Origin: Mycobacterium sp. ITM-2016-00318 | GTDB lineage: Bacteria > Actinomycetota > Actinomycetes > Mycobacteriales > Mycobacteriaceae | Reading direction: 5' to 3' | Length of the DNA stretch: 64,000 nucleotides | Assembly (NCBI RefSeq): GCF_002968285.2 | Contig: NZ_CP134400.1 | Location: 2,480,001-2,544,000 of the forward strand | In this document: positions 30,082 to 40,785 of the stretch, piece after piece | Position numbering within the stretch: the stretch's first letter is position 1 | Layout of the letters: each line of letters opens with the position of its first letter | Notes under the pieces: model-generated | What the model was told of the DNA's origin: nothing | The model's input: the letters and a program-made list of their open reading frames with translations, nothing else | Database searches by the model: none | Program-made: the position numbers and the translations under genes

Positions 30082-30371
30082 ACCCTGCCCCCTTGACAAA
30101 ACGATCTACATATCAGTTGTGGGTTGGGTGCGGCGGGGCCGAATACTGAGTCAGAACGGTCGCTAGTCAGATTCGGCCACCTCGGGCCCCTCGAATTCCG
30201 TGGCTGCTGCCGAGCCTGCACCGAGTGCTGACCTTCCCTCTGGAAACCACCGCCGGTCTGCTGACGACCTGTGGTGCTTGCGGCATGGACTTGACACGCC
30301 GTTTCGCCGTTCCTCGCAGCGGGCACACATCGCGCAGCAAGCGCGTCGACTCTACGAAGAAAGAGCGCCAA
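30082..30371 (+). other. Non-coding stretch between the IS element and the small membrane protein gene
   Basis: No gene is supported in these 290 bases. They hold the probable right junction of the IS element (about 30088-30126) and an inverted repeat GGCCGAAT (30137-30144) / ATTCGGCC (30171-30178) with a 26-base loop. Confidence 0.5.
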
Positions 30372-30680
30372 ATGATTGCGTTCGCGGTGGTGCTATTGGT
30401 TCTGGCCGTTGTGCTGATCGTGCTCGGCCTCGTCCTCTACGGCAACGGCATCGGCACCGTTCCAGACGATGTGGGCGGCGATCCAAAAGCCGCCAGGCGT
30501 GGTATGACGCGAATCTCGTCGAGAGAGCTGCTCGGGCGAATGAAGACCTCCGTCAGGGGAATGACCGACGCCGAAGCCGATCGCGACCAGAAGCTGACGG
30601 CCACCGGGTCGTTCTGTGTCTTGGTCGGAATCGTGCTCATCGTCATCGCCGTTTTGGCGCTCATCGCCGGCCTGGCGTAA
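30372..30680 (+). CDS. Small two-helix membrane protein, unknown function
   Basis: I do not recognise a family. The 102-residue product starts directly with a membrane helix (about 2-24, 'MIAFAVVLLVLAVVLIVLGL'). It continues with a polar, charged loop of about 50 residues ('DPKAARRGMTRISSRELLGR') and ends with a second helix (about 78-102). ATG at 30372 is chosen because the upstream in-frame extension is polar and unlike a membrane protein. The ribosome site (AAGAAAG) is weak. It lies in the accessory interval between the IS element and ribBA and may be transcribed with the next gene. Confidence 0.6.
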   Translation: MIAFAVVLLVLAVVLIVLGLVLYGNGIGTVPDDVGGDPKAARRGMTRISSRELLGRMKTSVRGMTDAEADRDQKLTATGSFCVLVGIVLIVIAVLALIAGLA

Positions 30681-30783
30681 TCGTCGACATCGGCGGTGCG
30701 GGGGGCGAACAGCGAATTCCGCACGAGCGGACTGCGCGGGCGCGATACTAGCGAGGGGCCGGGCGAGCAGAAGGATGCATTCA

Positions 30784-31044
30784 ATGAAGAAGTTGGCAGC
30801 AGCGCTGTTGACAGTCGCAGCAGCGGCGGTCTCGCCGGTCATCGTGGCGCCGGTCGCCGACGCAGACATCTGCGCGGGTGCCCGCGGACGCCACGTCGGG
30901 GTGGGCGGCTGCACCAACGTCGTGGGTGACGTGGCAACGGGCGTGGCCATCGCGTCGGCCGCCGTTCCCTACGTACCGGGCGAAGTGCCGTGCTACACGG
31001 TCGAGGGTGTTCCTTATTACACCCCTCCCGGCGACCCCTGCTAA
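30784..31044 (+). CDS. Small secreted protein with cysteine pairs, unknown function
   Basis: The 86-residue product has a clear Sec signal peptide (basic 'MKKL', hydrophobic alanine-rich core, cleavage probably after 'VADA', about residue 28). The mature part is about 58 residues with four cysteines ('DICAGARGRHVGVGGCTNVV', then 'VPCYTVEG', and a C-terminal Cys). This suggests two disulfides. Proline- and tyrosine-rich 'VPYYTPPGDPC' ends the chain. ATG at 30784 has AGAAGGA at the right distance; an ATG at 30775 overlaps that site. No function can be assigned. Confidence 0.72.
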   Translation: MKKLAAALLTVAAAAVSPVIVAPVADADICAGARGRHVGVGGCTNVVGDVATGVAIASAAVPYVPGEVPCYTVEGVPYYTPPGDPC

Positions 31045-31112
31045 CTGGCGCTTCGCCGGCAGCTGGCAATAATCGCCACCTCGTCGTGGTTCATACTGAA
31101 CACGATGACGAT

Positions 31113-31128
31113 GGTTCCGACCGGAACC
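31113..31128 (+). other. Hairpin GGTTCC/GGAACC before ribBA
   Basis: Arms GGTTCC (31113-31118) and GGAACC (31123-31128) with loop GACC end 16 bases before the ribBA start, just upstream of the AAGGGTGG ribosome site. It does not match an FMN riboswitch. It could modulate initiation or be incidental. Confidence 0.3.
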
Positions 31129-31144
31129 GGCAAGGGTGGCGAAC

Positions 31145-33327
<2,183 letters not shown>

Positions 33328-33341
<14 letters not shown>

Positions 33342-33795
33342 GCGACATCGCGACCTCATCGCGGACGTTGACCCCCTCGGCGGTCACCGGCAAGAAGCCC
33401 AAACTCTCGTACACGCCGCGCGCTACGGTGTTGTTCACCGCGACCCGCAGCGTGACGACACGCGCCTGCCGATCACGTGCCCAGTCGAGAGCGGCGGCGA
33501 CAAGCGGTCGAGCCAGCCCGTGCCCCCGGGCGGCGGGATCGAGCCAAAGTGAGTACAGGTAAACCGTTTCTGCGTTCTCCTGCTGGGCACCGATGAGTCC
33601 TACCGGGCGGTTGTCGAGCAGCGCGGCGAACTGTGCGTGGTCGCGAAGGCGCCGCCGCCACTGCGCAGCGGTGAAGGAGGACTCCTGGCGGTACTGGGGG
33701 TCGTCGTCGCCGAGGGAGTCGGTGAGTGCGCGCAGTCGGACGGCGGCGAAGAGTCGCCAGTCCGATTCCGCCAACCGGGCGACCCGCGCCGTCAC
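33328..33795 (-). CDS. GNAT family N-acetyltransferase
   Basis: The 155-residue protein shows the GNAT fold. Beta strand 4 'YLYSLWLDPAARGHGLARPL' carries the acetyl-CoA pyrophosphate loop (R-G-x-G-x-A pattern, about residues 90-96). The C-terminal 'NNTVARGVYESLGFLPV' is the usual motif B. The substrate is unknown. GTG at 33795 overlaps the stop of the gamma-glutamyltransferase gene by four bases (GTGA), so the two are translated together. Neither gene sits here in M. tuberculosis as I recall, suggesting a lineage-specific pair. Confidence 0.88.
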
Positions 33796-35708
33796 CGGGG
33801 ATCGCCCATCACCAGCCCCTCGCGCCGCGGGTCCGCCCCGCCGGTCCAGCCAGGGGCGTCACGCACGATCGCGGACAGCCCGCTGGACTGGTCCGCCAGG
33901 TCAACCTGGTGGCCGAGCCGGCGCAGGCCCTGCACCAGCGGATCGTTGTCGCCGTCGATGCTGGGATGCTCGCCGCCGACGTTGGTCTTCGGCGAGTTCG
34001 CCGCGCCGAAGTCGACCATGCCCACGGCCTGCTGCGGATCCATCCCCCAATCCACCATTCCGACAACGGTTTTCACCACGAATTGAATGATCACCGAGCC
34101 CCCCGGCGAGCCGAGCGTCGCATACAGCGGGCCACGGTCACGGCCGGACCCGTCGAATATCAGGGTCGGCGCCATCGTGCTGCGCGGCCGCTTTCCCGGC
34201 CCGACCCGATTGGCCACCGGCACGCCGTCGGGATCGGCAGGCTCGGCCGAGAAGTCGGTCAGCTGGTTGTTGAGGATGAAGCCGTCCACCATGTGAAAGG
34301 AGCCGAACTGGGACTCGACAGTGGTGGTCAGCGCAGCGGCGTTGCCCGCTGAGTCGACCACGCTGATCTGGCTGGTGCCGTGTTCTTCGACGGGCACCGG
34401 CGTGGACGGCGCCGCACCGAACTCGCCGGGCTTCGCGGTGCCCATGCTGCGCTGGTCGGAGATGAGCGCGGCGCGCTGCGCGAGGTAGTCGCTGTTCAAC
34501 AGCGAGTTCGGGGTGCCGCCGGGCAGTGGCACGAAATCCGTGTCGGCGACGTACTTGTCACGGTCGGCGTAGGCGAGTCGCTCTGCTTCGGAGACCAGAT
34601 GCACACCCATCACCGACGGCTTGCCGCCGTTGAGATCCATTTCGGTGGGCTTGTGCTCGTTCATCGCAAACCGTTCCAGCATGCCGAGGGTGGCGGCTAC
34701 CGCGATACCGCCCGACGACGGCGGCGGCATACCGCACACCTGCATGCCCCGGTACGGCGTGCAGATCGGTTCGCGTTCTCTGACGGTATAGCCGGCCAGG
34801 TCCTCGGGTGTCATCAGGCTGGGCGTGCGCCCGCCGGATGTATCGGCGGCCGCGGCGACGATGGCCTTCGCGATGTCACCGCTGTAGAAGGACTGAGGGT
34901 CGGTTGCGATGACGCCAAGCGTCTTGGAGTAGGCGGGGTTGGCGAGCTTGGTGTCGGCGGCCTTCGGGGTGCCGTCGGCGTTGAGGAAGTAGGCGGCCGC
35001 CTCGCGGTCGAGCCGCAGCTGGGGTGCGGTGTCGGAGATCGCGGTCGCGAGTCGCGGGCTGATGTCGAATCCGTCGTCGGCCATCGTCACGGCGGGAGCG
35101 AACAGGTCGCGCCAGGCGGTCTTGCCGTGCTGCTGGTGGACATCCATCAGCATCCGGAGGATGCCAGGGACCCCGATGGACCGGCCCGACGCCCTGGCAT
35201 CCGGTTTGGGTTCGGTGCGGTTTGTATCGGATATCCAGCGCAGGTAGTTCTCGTTCGCCGCGGCGGGCGCGACCTCCCGGCCGTCGTATGCCTGCACCTT
35301 GTTCGCCTCGGCGTCGTAGTAGAGCAGGAACCCGCCGCCGCCGATCCCGGAGGACTGTGGTTCCACGAGCCCGAGCACGGTTTGCGCCGCCACAAGGGCG
35401 TCGGCCGCGGTACCGCCGTCCTTCAGCACCTCACAGGCCTCCCGAGTGGCCAGGGGGTTGGCTGTGGCGACGGCATAGTGCGCGGTGTGCACCGCGGTCA
35501 TGTCCTTGCGGTAGCCGGTGGCGACTTCCGGTTTCGTGCCGCCTGCGGCCGCGTCCTGCGAGGTCTTCGGCGCCGGGGTGCCGTTGTCCACCACTGCGCA
35601 CGGACTCGCCGCGGCAGGCGGCGGGCCGTTCTCCTGGCCCCCGCATCCGGCCAGCACCAGGACGACCCCCGCCAGCGGAGCCGTCAGTCGCGTCGACAGG
35701 GTCCCCAT
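33792..35708 (-). CDS. ggt: Gamma-glutamyltransferase, predicted lipoprotein
   Basis: The enzyme cleaves gamma-glutamyl bonds of glutathione-like compounds. The 638-residue precursor has a signal peptide with lipobox 'VLAGC' (Cys about residue 22), so it is probably anchored outside the cytoplasmic membrane. The autocatalytic Thr opens the small subunit at 'EEHGTSQISVVDSAGNAAAL' (Thr about 437). The oxyanion motif 'GSPGGSVII' lies about 536. ATG at 35708 is favoured over the adjacent GTG 35711 because TACCGT lies 7 bases upstream. It is divergent from uvrC. Confidence 0.93.
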   Translation of the reverse strand: MGTLSTRLTAPLAGVVLVLAGCGGQENGPPPAAASPCAVVDNGTPAPKTSQDAAAGGTKPEVATGYRKDMTAVHTAHYAVATANPLATREACEVLKDGGTAADALVAAQTVLGLVEPQSSGIGGGGFLLYYDAEANKVQAYDGREVAPAAANENYLRWISDTNRTEPKPDARASGRSIGVPGILRMLMDVHQQHGKTAWRDLFAPAVTMADDGFDISPRLATAISDTAPQLRLDREAAAYFLNADGTPKAADTKLANPAYSKTLGVIATDPQSFYSGDIAKAIVAAAADTSGGRTPSLMTPEDLAGYTVREREPICTPYRGMQVCGMPPPSSGGIAVAATLGMLERFAMNEHKPTEMDLNGGKPSVMGVHLVSEAERLAYADRDKYVADTDFVPLPGGTPNSLLNSDYLAQRAALISDQRSMGTAKPGEFGAAPSTPVPVEEHGTSQISVVDSAGNAAALTTTVESQFGSFHMVDGFILNNQLTDFSAEPADPDGVPVANRVGPGKRPRSTMAPTLIFDGSGRDRGPLYATLGSPGGSVIIQFVVKTVVGMVDWGMDPQQAVGMVDFGAANSPKTNVGGEHPSIDGDNDPLVQGLRRLGHQVDLADQSSGLSAIVRDAPGWTGGADPRREGLVMGDPR

Positions 35709-35715
35709 CACTGAA

Positions 35716-35721
35716 ACGGTA
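35716..35721 (-). promoter_or_regulatory. Leaderless-type -10 (TACCGT) for ggt
   Basis: On the minus strand TACCGT is followed by 7 bases and ATG at 35708. No Shine-Dalgarno is present. Confidence 0.5.
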
Positions 35722-35749
35722 GATCATCAATGACGTCTGACACCGGCAG

Positions 35750-35755
35750 TAACCT
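35750..35755 (+). promoter_or_regulatory. Leaderless-type -10 (TAACCT) for uvrC
   Basis: TAACCT is followed by 7 bases and GTG at 35763, the start used by mycobacterial UvrC. This supports that start over the ATG at 35730. Confidence 0.5.
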
Positions 35756-35762
35756 GGAATCC

Positions 35763-37745
35763 GTGCCCGATCCCGCGACGTACCGACCGGCGCCCGGGTC
35801 GATCCCCGTCGAACCCGGCGTCTACCGGTTCCGCGATCCCCATGGCCGCGTCATCTACGTCGGCAAAGCCAAGAGTTTGCGCAGTCGGCTGAACTCCTAC
35901 TTCGCCGACATCTCGGGGCTGGCGCCCCGCACCAGGCAGATGGTGATGGCCGCGGGCAGTGTCGAGTGGACGGTGGTCACCACCGAGGTCGAGGCACTGC
36001 AGCTGGAATACAACTGGATCAAGGAATTCGACCCGCGGTTCAACATCCGTTACCGCGACGACAAGTCCTACCCGGTGCTGGCCGTTACGCTCAACGAGGA
36101 ATACCCGCGGCTGATGGTGTACCGGGGACCGCGTCGCAAAGGCGTGCGGTACTTCGGGCCGTATTCGCACGCCTGGGCCATCCGCGAGACCCTCGATCTG
36201 CTCACCCGGGTATTTCCGGCGCGGACGTGTTCGGCGGGAGTATTCAAGCGGCACAAGCAGATCGATCGACCCTGCCTGCTCGGGTACATCGACAAGTGCT
36301 CTGCGCCGTGCATCGGTCGGGTGTCGGCCGACGAACACCGCAAGATCGTGCTGGACTTCTGCGACTTCCTGGCAGGCAAGACCGACCGGCTGGCCCGCGA
36401 TATGGAACGCGAGATGGCCCAGGCCGCCGCACAACTCGACTTCGAGCGCGCAGCCAGGCTGCGGGACAACATCGGTGCGCTCAAGCGCGCCCTCGAGAAG
36501 CAGACGGTGGTGTTCGGCGACGGAACCGACGCCGACGTGGTGGCCTTCGCCGACGACGAGCTCGAGGCGGCGGTGCAGGTGTTTCACGTGCGCGGCGGCA
36601 GGGTGCGCGGCCAGCGCGGCTGGATCGTCGAAAAGTCCGGTGATCCCGAGGATTCCGGTCAGGGACACCTGGTCGAACAGTTCCTGACGCAGTTCTACGG
36701 CGACCAGGCGGAGTTGGATGGTGCGGCAGACGAGTCGACGAACCCGGTGCCGCGTCAGATCCTGGTTCCGGTACTGCCGCCCAACACCGAGGAACTCGAA
36801 ACCTGGTTGTGCGGGCTCCGCGGCTCGCGGGTGGCGCTGCGGGTGCCGATGCGCGGCGACAAGCGGGCGCTGGCCGAGACGGTGCAGCGCAATGCGCAGG
36901 GTGCACTGGCCCAGCACAAGCTCAAGCGGGCGGGCGACTTCACTGCGAGATCTGCTGCGCTGCAGAGTATTCAGGAGGCACTCGGGCTCGCGGACGCCCC
37001 GCTGCGCATCGAGTGCGTCGATATCAGCCATGTGCAGGGCACCGACGTAGTGGCCTCACTGGTGGTATTCGAGGACGGCCTGCCGCGCAAATCCGACTAC
37101 CGCCACTACGCGATCAGGGAGGCGGCAGGCGGCGGGCGGTCAGACGACGTGGCGTCCATCGCCGAGGTGACCCGCCGAAGGTTCGCACGGCATGTATCCG
37201 ACCTGCAGCACACCAGTGTGCTTACGGCTGAAGGAAAATCGCGTAGGTTCGCCTACCCGCCCAACCTGTATGTCGTCGACGGTGGCGCCCCGCAGGTCAA
37301 CGCGGCCGCGGCGGTGCTCGAGGAACTCGGCGTCACCGATGTGGCCGTCGTCGGGCTGGCCAAGCGCCTCGAGGAGGTCTGGGTGCCGTCGGAGCCCGAC
37401 CCGGTGATCATGCCGCGCAACAGCGAGGGACTCTTCCTGCTGCAGCGGGTACGCGATGAAGCGCACCGGTTCGCGATCACCTACCACCGCAGCAAGCGGT
37501 CCAAGCGCATGACGGCATCGGCCCTGGACTCGGTGCCGGGGCTGGGGGAGCACCGGCGAAAGGCGCTGGTCACCCACTTCGGCTCGGTGGCCAGGCTGAA
37601 GCAGGCCAGCATCGAGGAGATCACCTCAGTGCCCGGAATCGGTGTGACGACTGCCAAGGCCGTTCTCGACGCGCTCGGCGTAGCGCCCGAATCGTCAGCG
37701 CCCGCCGCAGTAATCGGAGATGATCAGGGCAGAGCATCGGGATGA
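35763..37745 (+). CDS. uvrC: UvrABC system protein C
   Basis: UvrC makes both incisions around a DNA lesion in nucleotide excision repair. Its 660 residues contain the N-terminal GIY-YIG nuclease ('[20 protein letters not shown]', about 16-35), a cysteine pair typical of iron-sulfur or zinc-binding UvrC ('CSAGVFKRH', '[13 protein letters not shown]', about 160-185), a UVR domain (about 210-240), the RNase H-like endonuclease domain ('[20 protein letters not shown]', about 418) and C-terminal HhH motifs ('[10 protein letters not shown]', 'VPGIGVTTA'). GTG 35763 is preferred; ATG 35730 would add 11 residues. It is coupled to rapZ (ATGA). Confidence 0.96.
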   Translation: MPDPATYRPAPGSIPVEPGVYRFRDPHGRVIYVGKAKSLRSRLNSYFADISGLAPRTRQMVMAAGSVEWTVVTTEVEALQLEYNWIKEFDPRFNIRYRDDKSYPVLAVTLNEEYPRLMVYRGPRRKGVRYFGPYSHAWAIRETLDLLTRVFPARTCSAGVFKRHKQIDRPCLLGYIDKCSAPCIGRVSADEHRKIVLDFCDFLAGKTDRLARDMEREMAQAAAQLDFERAARLRDNIGALKRALEKQTVVFGDGTDADVVAFADDELEAAVQVFHVRGGRVRGQRGWIVEKSGDPEDSGQGHLVEQFLTQFYGDQAELDGAADESTNPVPRQILVPVLPPNTEELETWLCGLRGSRVALRVPMRGDKRALAETVQRNAQGALAQHKLKRAGDFTARSAALQSIQEALGLADAPLRIECVDISHVQGTDVVASLVVFEDGLPRKSDYRHYAIREAAGGGRSDDVASIAEVTRRRFARHVSDLQHTSVLTAEGKSRRFAYPPNLYVVDGGAPQVNAAAAVLEELGVTDVAVVGLAKRLEEVWVPSEPDPVIMPRNSEGLFLLQRVRDEAHRFAITYHRSKRSKRMTASALDSVPGLGEHRRKALVTHFGSVARLKQASIEEITSVPGIGVTTAKAVLDALGVAPESSAPAAVIGDDQGRASG

Positions 37746-38671
37746 CGGATCAGGGAACAGGTGAGGAGCAGGCGGGGCAGGACGCGCCCCGCGGCACCGG
37801 CGCGGACTCGGGCATCGACGTCGTACTGGTCACGGGGTTGTCCGGTGCGGGCCGTGGCACCGCGGCCAAGGTGCTCGAGGATCTCGGCTGGTATGTGGCC
37901 GACAATCTGCCGCCCGAACTGATCGCCCGAATGGTCGATCTCGGCCTGGCGGCGGGGTCGCGGATCACCCAGCTCGCGGTGGTGATGGACGTTCGCTCCA
38001 AAGGTTTCACCGGCGATTTGGACTGGGTGCGCAAAGATCTGGCGACGCGCGACATCGCACCGAGGGTGCTTTTTCTCGAAGCGTCCGATGACATCCTCGT
38101 GCGCCGGTACGAGCAGAACCGGCGTAGCCATCCGCTGCAGGGAAACCAGACGCTCGCCGAGGGCATAGCAGCGGAACGGACGATGTTGGCGCCGGTACGC
38201 GCGACCGCGGATCTGGTCATCGACACCTCGAAGCTGTCGGTGCCGGCACTGCGGGAGAGCATCGAAGGGGCGTTCGGCGGTGAGACCGTCGCCTACACCA
38301 GCGTGACCGTGGAATCGTTCGGCTACAAATACGGGCTCCCGATGGATGCCGATACCGTGATGGATGTGCGGTTCCTACCGAACCCGCACTGGGTCGACGA
38401 GCTGCGGCGCCACACCGGACAGCATCCCGCCGTCCGCGAGTACGTGCTGGGGCAGCCGGGGGCGGCGGAGTTCCTAGACACCTACCATCGACTGCTGAAC
38501 GTCGTGATCGAGGGCTATCGGCGGGAGGGAAAGCGCTACATGACCGTGGCCATCGGATGCACCGGCGGTAAGCATCGCAGCGTCGCGATGGCCGAGGCGC
38601 TGGCCGGCCGACTGCAGGGCGGTGACCAACTCACGGTGCGAGTGCTGCACCGGGATCTGGGTCGCGAATGA
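37742..38671 (+). CDS. rapZ: RapZ/YvcJ family nucleotide-binding protein
   Basis: The family consists of an N-terminal P-loop kinase-like domain and a C-terminal RNA- or ligand-binding domain. In E. coli RapZ controls glmZ small RNA and glucosamine 6-phosphate synthesis; mycobacterial function is not settled. In these 309 residues the P-loop reads '[10 protein letters not shown]' (about 32-41), with Arg and Gly in place of the canonical Lys and Ser/Thr. The C-terminal signature '[15 protein letters not shown]' (about 277) is intact. It lies in the conserved uvrC-rapZ-yvcK-whiA order with ATGA overlaps at both ends. Confidence 0.93.
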   Translation: MTDQGTGEEQAGQDAPRGTGADSGIDVVLVTGLSGAGRGTAAKVLEDLGWYVADNLPPELIARMVDLGLAAGSRITQLAVVMDVRSKGFTGDLDWVRKDLATRDIAPRVLFLEASDDILVRRYEQNRRSHPLQGNQTLAEGIAAERTMLAPVRATADLVIDTSKLSVPALRESIEGAFGGETVAYTSVTVESFGYKYGLPMDADTVMDVRFLPNPHWVDELRRHTGQHPAVREYVLGQPGAAEFLDTYHRLLNVVIEGYRREGKRYMTVAIGCTGGKHRSVAMAEALAGRLQGGDQLTVRVLHRDLGRE

Positions 38672-39699
38672 GTTCGCGCATCGTCGCGCTGGGCGGCGGC
38701 CACGGGCTCTATGCCACTTTGTCGGCGGCGCGCAGGCTCACTCCGCACGTCACCGCGGTGGTCACGGTGGCCGACGACGGCGGTTCGTCGGGCCGGCTGC
38801 GAAGCGAGCTGGACGTCGTGCCACCGGGTGATCTGCGAATGGCACTGGCGGCCTTGGCATCCGACAGCCCGCACGGGCGACTGTGGGCGACGATCCTTCA
38901 GCACAGGTTCGGCGGAAGCGGCGCGCTGGCCGGACATCCGATCGGCAACCTGTTGATGGCCGGCCTGAACGAGGTTCTTGCCGATCCCGTTGCGGCGCTT
39001 GACGAATTGGGCAGGATGCTGGGCGTCAAGGGCCGGGTGCTGCCGATGTGCCCCATCGCATTGCAGATCGAGGCCGATGTCGCAGGGCTGGAATCGGATC
39101 CGCGGATGAGCCGGGTGATCCGCGGCCAGGTGGCCATCGCCACCACGCCGGGCAAGGTTCGCCGCGTGCGACTGCTGCCGAGCGATCCGCCTGCCACCCG
39201 GCAGGCCGTGGACGCCATCATGAGCGCAGACCTCGTGGTGCTCGGTCCCGGCTCGTGGTTCACCAGCGTCATCCCCCATGTCCTCGTGCCGGAACTGGTC
39301 GCAGCGCTGAAGGCCACCACCGCTCGACGGGCGCTGGTGCTCAACCTGGTCGCCGAGCCGGGGGAGACGGCGGGTTTCTCGGTGGAGCGGCACATCCATG
39401 TGCTGTCCCAGCATGCCCCCGGCTTCACCGTGAACGAGATCGTCGTCGACGTCTCACAAGTGCCCGCTGAGCGGGAGAGGGAGCAGCTGATCCGCACGGC
39501 GACGATATTGGGTGCTGCAGTTCAGTTTGCTGAGGTGTCCAGACCTGGTACACCTTTACATGACCCGGCGAGGTTGGCCGCGGCGTTGGAGGGGGTTCGC
39601 TTGCGAGGAACGGAACCTGGCGGCACCCTCCACCAGCCGACGGTCGCCACACCCGCCCGGATTGTTGACGGACCGAGAGGTGACGACCCGTGGCGATGA
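38668..39699 (+). CDS. yvcK: YvcK/CuvA family protein (gluconeogenesis factor)
   Basis: The 343-residue protein belongs to the CofD-like YvcK family, which binds UDP-sugars. It supports cell wall synthesis and growth on gluconeogenic carbon; the mycobacterial homolog is called CuvA. Motifs: '[12 protein letters not shown]' (residues 7-18), '[14 protein letters not shown]' (about 32-45), 'PPGDLRMAL', '[12 protein letters not shown]' and '[19 protein letters not shown]'. Its ATG overlaps the rapZ stop (ATGA) and its end overlaps whiA by 10 bases. Confidence 0.95.
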   Translation: MSSRIVALGGGHGLYATLSAARRLTPHVTAVVTVADDGGSSGRLRSELDVVPPGDLRMALAALASDSPHGRLWATILQHRFGGSGALAGHPIGNLLMAGLNEVLADPVAALDELGRMLGVKGRVLPMCPIALQIEADVAGLESDPRMSRVIRGQVAIATTPGKVRRVRLLPSDPPATRQAVDAIMSADLVVLGPGSWFTSVIPHVLVPELVAALKATTARRALVLNLVAEPGETAGFSVERHIHVLSQHAPGFTVNEIVVDVSQVPAEREREQLIRTATILGAAVQFAEVSRPGTPLHDPARLAAALEGVRLRGTEPGGTLHQPTVATPARIVDGPRGDDPWR

Positions 39700-40673
39700 C
39701 TGCCGAGGTCAAGGACGAGTTGAGCCGTCTGGTCGTCAATTCGGTCAGCGCGCGCCGTGCCGAGGTCGCATCGTTGCTGCGGTTTGCCGGGGGCCTGCAC
39801 ATCGTCTCGGGCCGGGTCGTGGTGGAGGCGGAGGTCGATCTCGGCATCATCGCGCGTCGCCTTCGCAAGGACATCTTCGATCTCTACGGCTACAACGCCC
39901 TCGTTCATGTGTTGTCCGCCAGCGGGATTCGCAAGAACACCCGATACGTGGTGCGCGTCGCCAAGGACGGCGAGGCGTTGGCGCGCCAGACCGGCCTGCT
40001 GGATCTTCGCGGGCGGCCGGTGCGCGGGTTGCCTGCCCAGGTCGTCGGCGGCAGCGTGGCCGATGCGGAAGCGGCGTGGCGCGGCGCGTTCCTGGCCCAC
40101 GGCTCATTGACCGAACCCGGTCGGTCGTCCGCCCTTGAGGTCAGCTGCCCGGGACCGGAGGCGGCGCTGGCGCTCGTGGGCGCGGCGCGGCGGCTCGGCG
40201 TCAGCGCGAAGGCGCGCGAGGTGCGCGGCGCCGACCGCGTCGTCGTGCGCGACGGAGAGGCGATCGGCGCGTTGCTGACCCGCATGGGCGCCCAGGACAC
40301 GAGGCTGACGTGGGAAGAGCGCCGGATGCGCCGGGAGGTGCGGGCGACCGCGAACCGGCTTGCGAACTTTGACGACGCGAACCTGCGTCGGTCGGCGAGG
40401 GCGGCGGTGGCGGCGGCTGCCCGGGTCGAGCGGGCGCTGGAGATCCTCGGTGACACCGTCCCCGACCATCTGTCCGCCGCGGGCAAGCTTCGCGTCGAGC
40501 ACCGGCAGGCATCGCTCGAGGAGCTTGGCCGACTTGCCGACCCGGTGATGACGAAAGATGCTGTAGCGGGACGTATTCGGCGGCTGCTGTCGATGGCCGA
40601 CCGTAAGGCCAAGCAAGACGGGATTCCCGACACCGAGTCGGCCGTCACCCCCGATCTGCTCGACGACGCCTAG
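39690..40673 (+). CDS. whiA: WhiA sporulation/cell-division regulator
   Basis: WhiA has an N-terminal LAGLIDADG-like domain and a C-terminal helix-turn-helix. In Streptomyces it activates sporulation septation; in other Gram-positives it affects division. The 327 residues contain '[10 protein letters not shown]' (about 6), the homing-endonuclease-like core ('[20 protein letters not shown]', about 131-150) and the DNA-binding region ending '[20 protein letters not shown]', '[10 protein letters not shown]'. GTG at 39690 begins inside yvcK. It is the last gene of the uvrC-whiA operon and is followed at once by a long hairpin. Confidence 0.96.
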   Translation: MAMTAEVKDELSRLVVNSVSARRAEVASLLRFAGGLHIVSGRVVVEAEVDLGIIARRLRKDIFDLYGYNALVHVLSASGIRKNTRYVVRVAKDGEALARQTGLLDLRGRPVRGLPAQVVGGSVADAEAAWRGAFLAHGSLTEPGRSSALEVSCPGPEAALALVGAARRLGVSAKAREVRGADRVVVRDGEAIGALLTRMGAQDTRLTWEERRMRREVRATANRLANFDDANLRRSARAAVAAAARVERALEILGDTVPDHLSAAGKLRVEHRQASLEELGRLADPVMTKDAVAGRIRRLLSMADRKAKQDGIPDTESAVTPDLLDDA

Positions 40674-40678
40674 CACTC

Positions 40679-40731
40679 AGTGGCCAGTTATGGCACGAAA
40701 TTCGGGCACAAACGTGGCATAACTAGCCACT
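40679..40731. terminator. Long hairpin directly after whiA
   Basis: Arms 40679-40697 (begins AGTGGC, ends CACG) and 40713-40731 (begins CGTG, ends GCCACT) are complementary at 17 of 19 positions, with a 15-base loop. The left arm begins 6 bases after the whiA stop. There is no U-tract. It could end the uvrC-whiA transcript in both orientations, protect the mRNA 3' end, or be a copy of a dispersed repeat. Confidence 0.55.
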
Positions 40732-40773
40732 CGGCGGGATTCTCGGTGCTAGTCGGGTGATTGCTCGAGCAAC

Positions 40774-40779
40774 TACCGT
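40774..40779 (+). promoter_or_regulatory. Leaderless-type -10 (TACCGT) for the solute-binding-like gene
   Basis: TACCGT is followed by 6 bases and ATG at 40786. It supports that start codon and therefore the absence of an export signal. Confidence 0.55.
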
Positions 40780-40785
40780 GAGCTC

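Larger units (their letters stand above)
28668..30100 (+). mobile_element. IS110-family insertion element (boundaries approximate)
   Basis: The element consists of one DEDD transposase gene and a long non-coding 3' part. There are no terminal inverted repeats or obvious target duplication, as usual for this family. The left side carries CATG within TCACATGTGA (28656-28665). The right side has CCCCTT at about 30089-30094. I recall an IS900-type target rule of CATG, 4-6 bases, then CNCCTT, which these would satisfy with ends near 28668 and 30088. An 8-base GTGGGTTG also occurs at 28668-28675 and 30119-30126, so the right end could lie a little further out. Expected size is about 1.4 kb. Confidence 0.7.

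Noticed and set aside
29987..30117. A 7-base match between the IS RNA candidate (ACTGATA, 29987-29993) and the complement of the right flank (TATCAGT, 30111-30117) as a guide
   Set aside because: A match this short is expected by chance when scanning about 270 bases against both flanks; I did not use it as evidence.
31045..31144. An FMN riboswitch upstream of ribBA
   Set aside because: The conserved RFN sequence blocks are absent; only one short hairpin is present.
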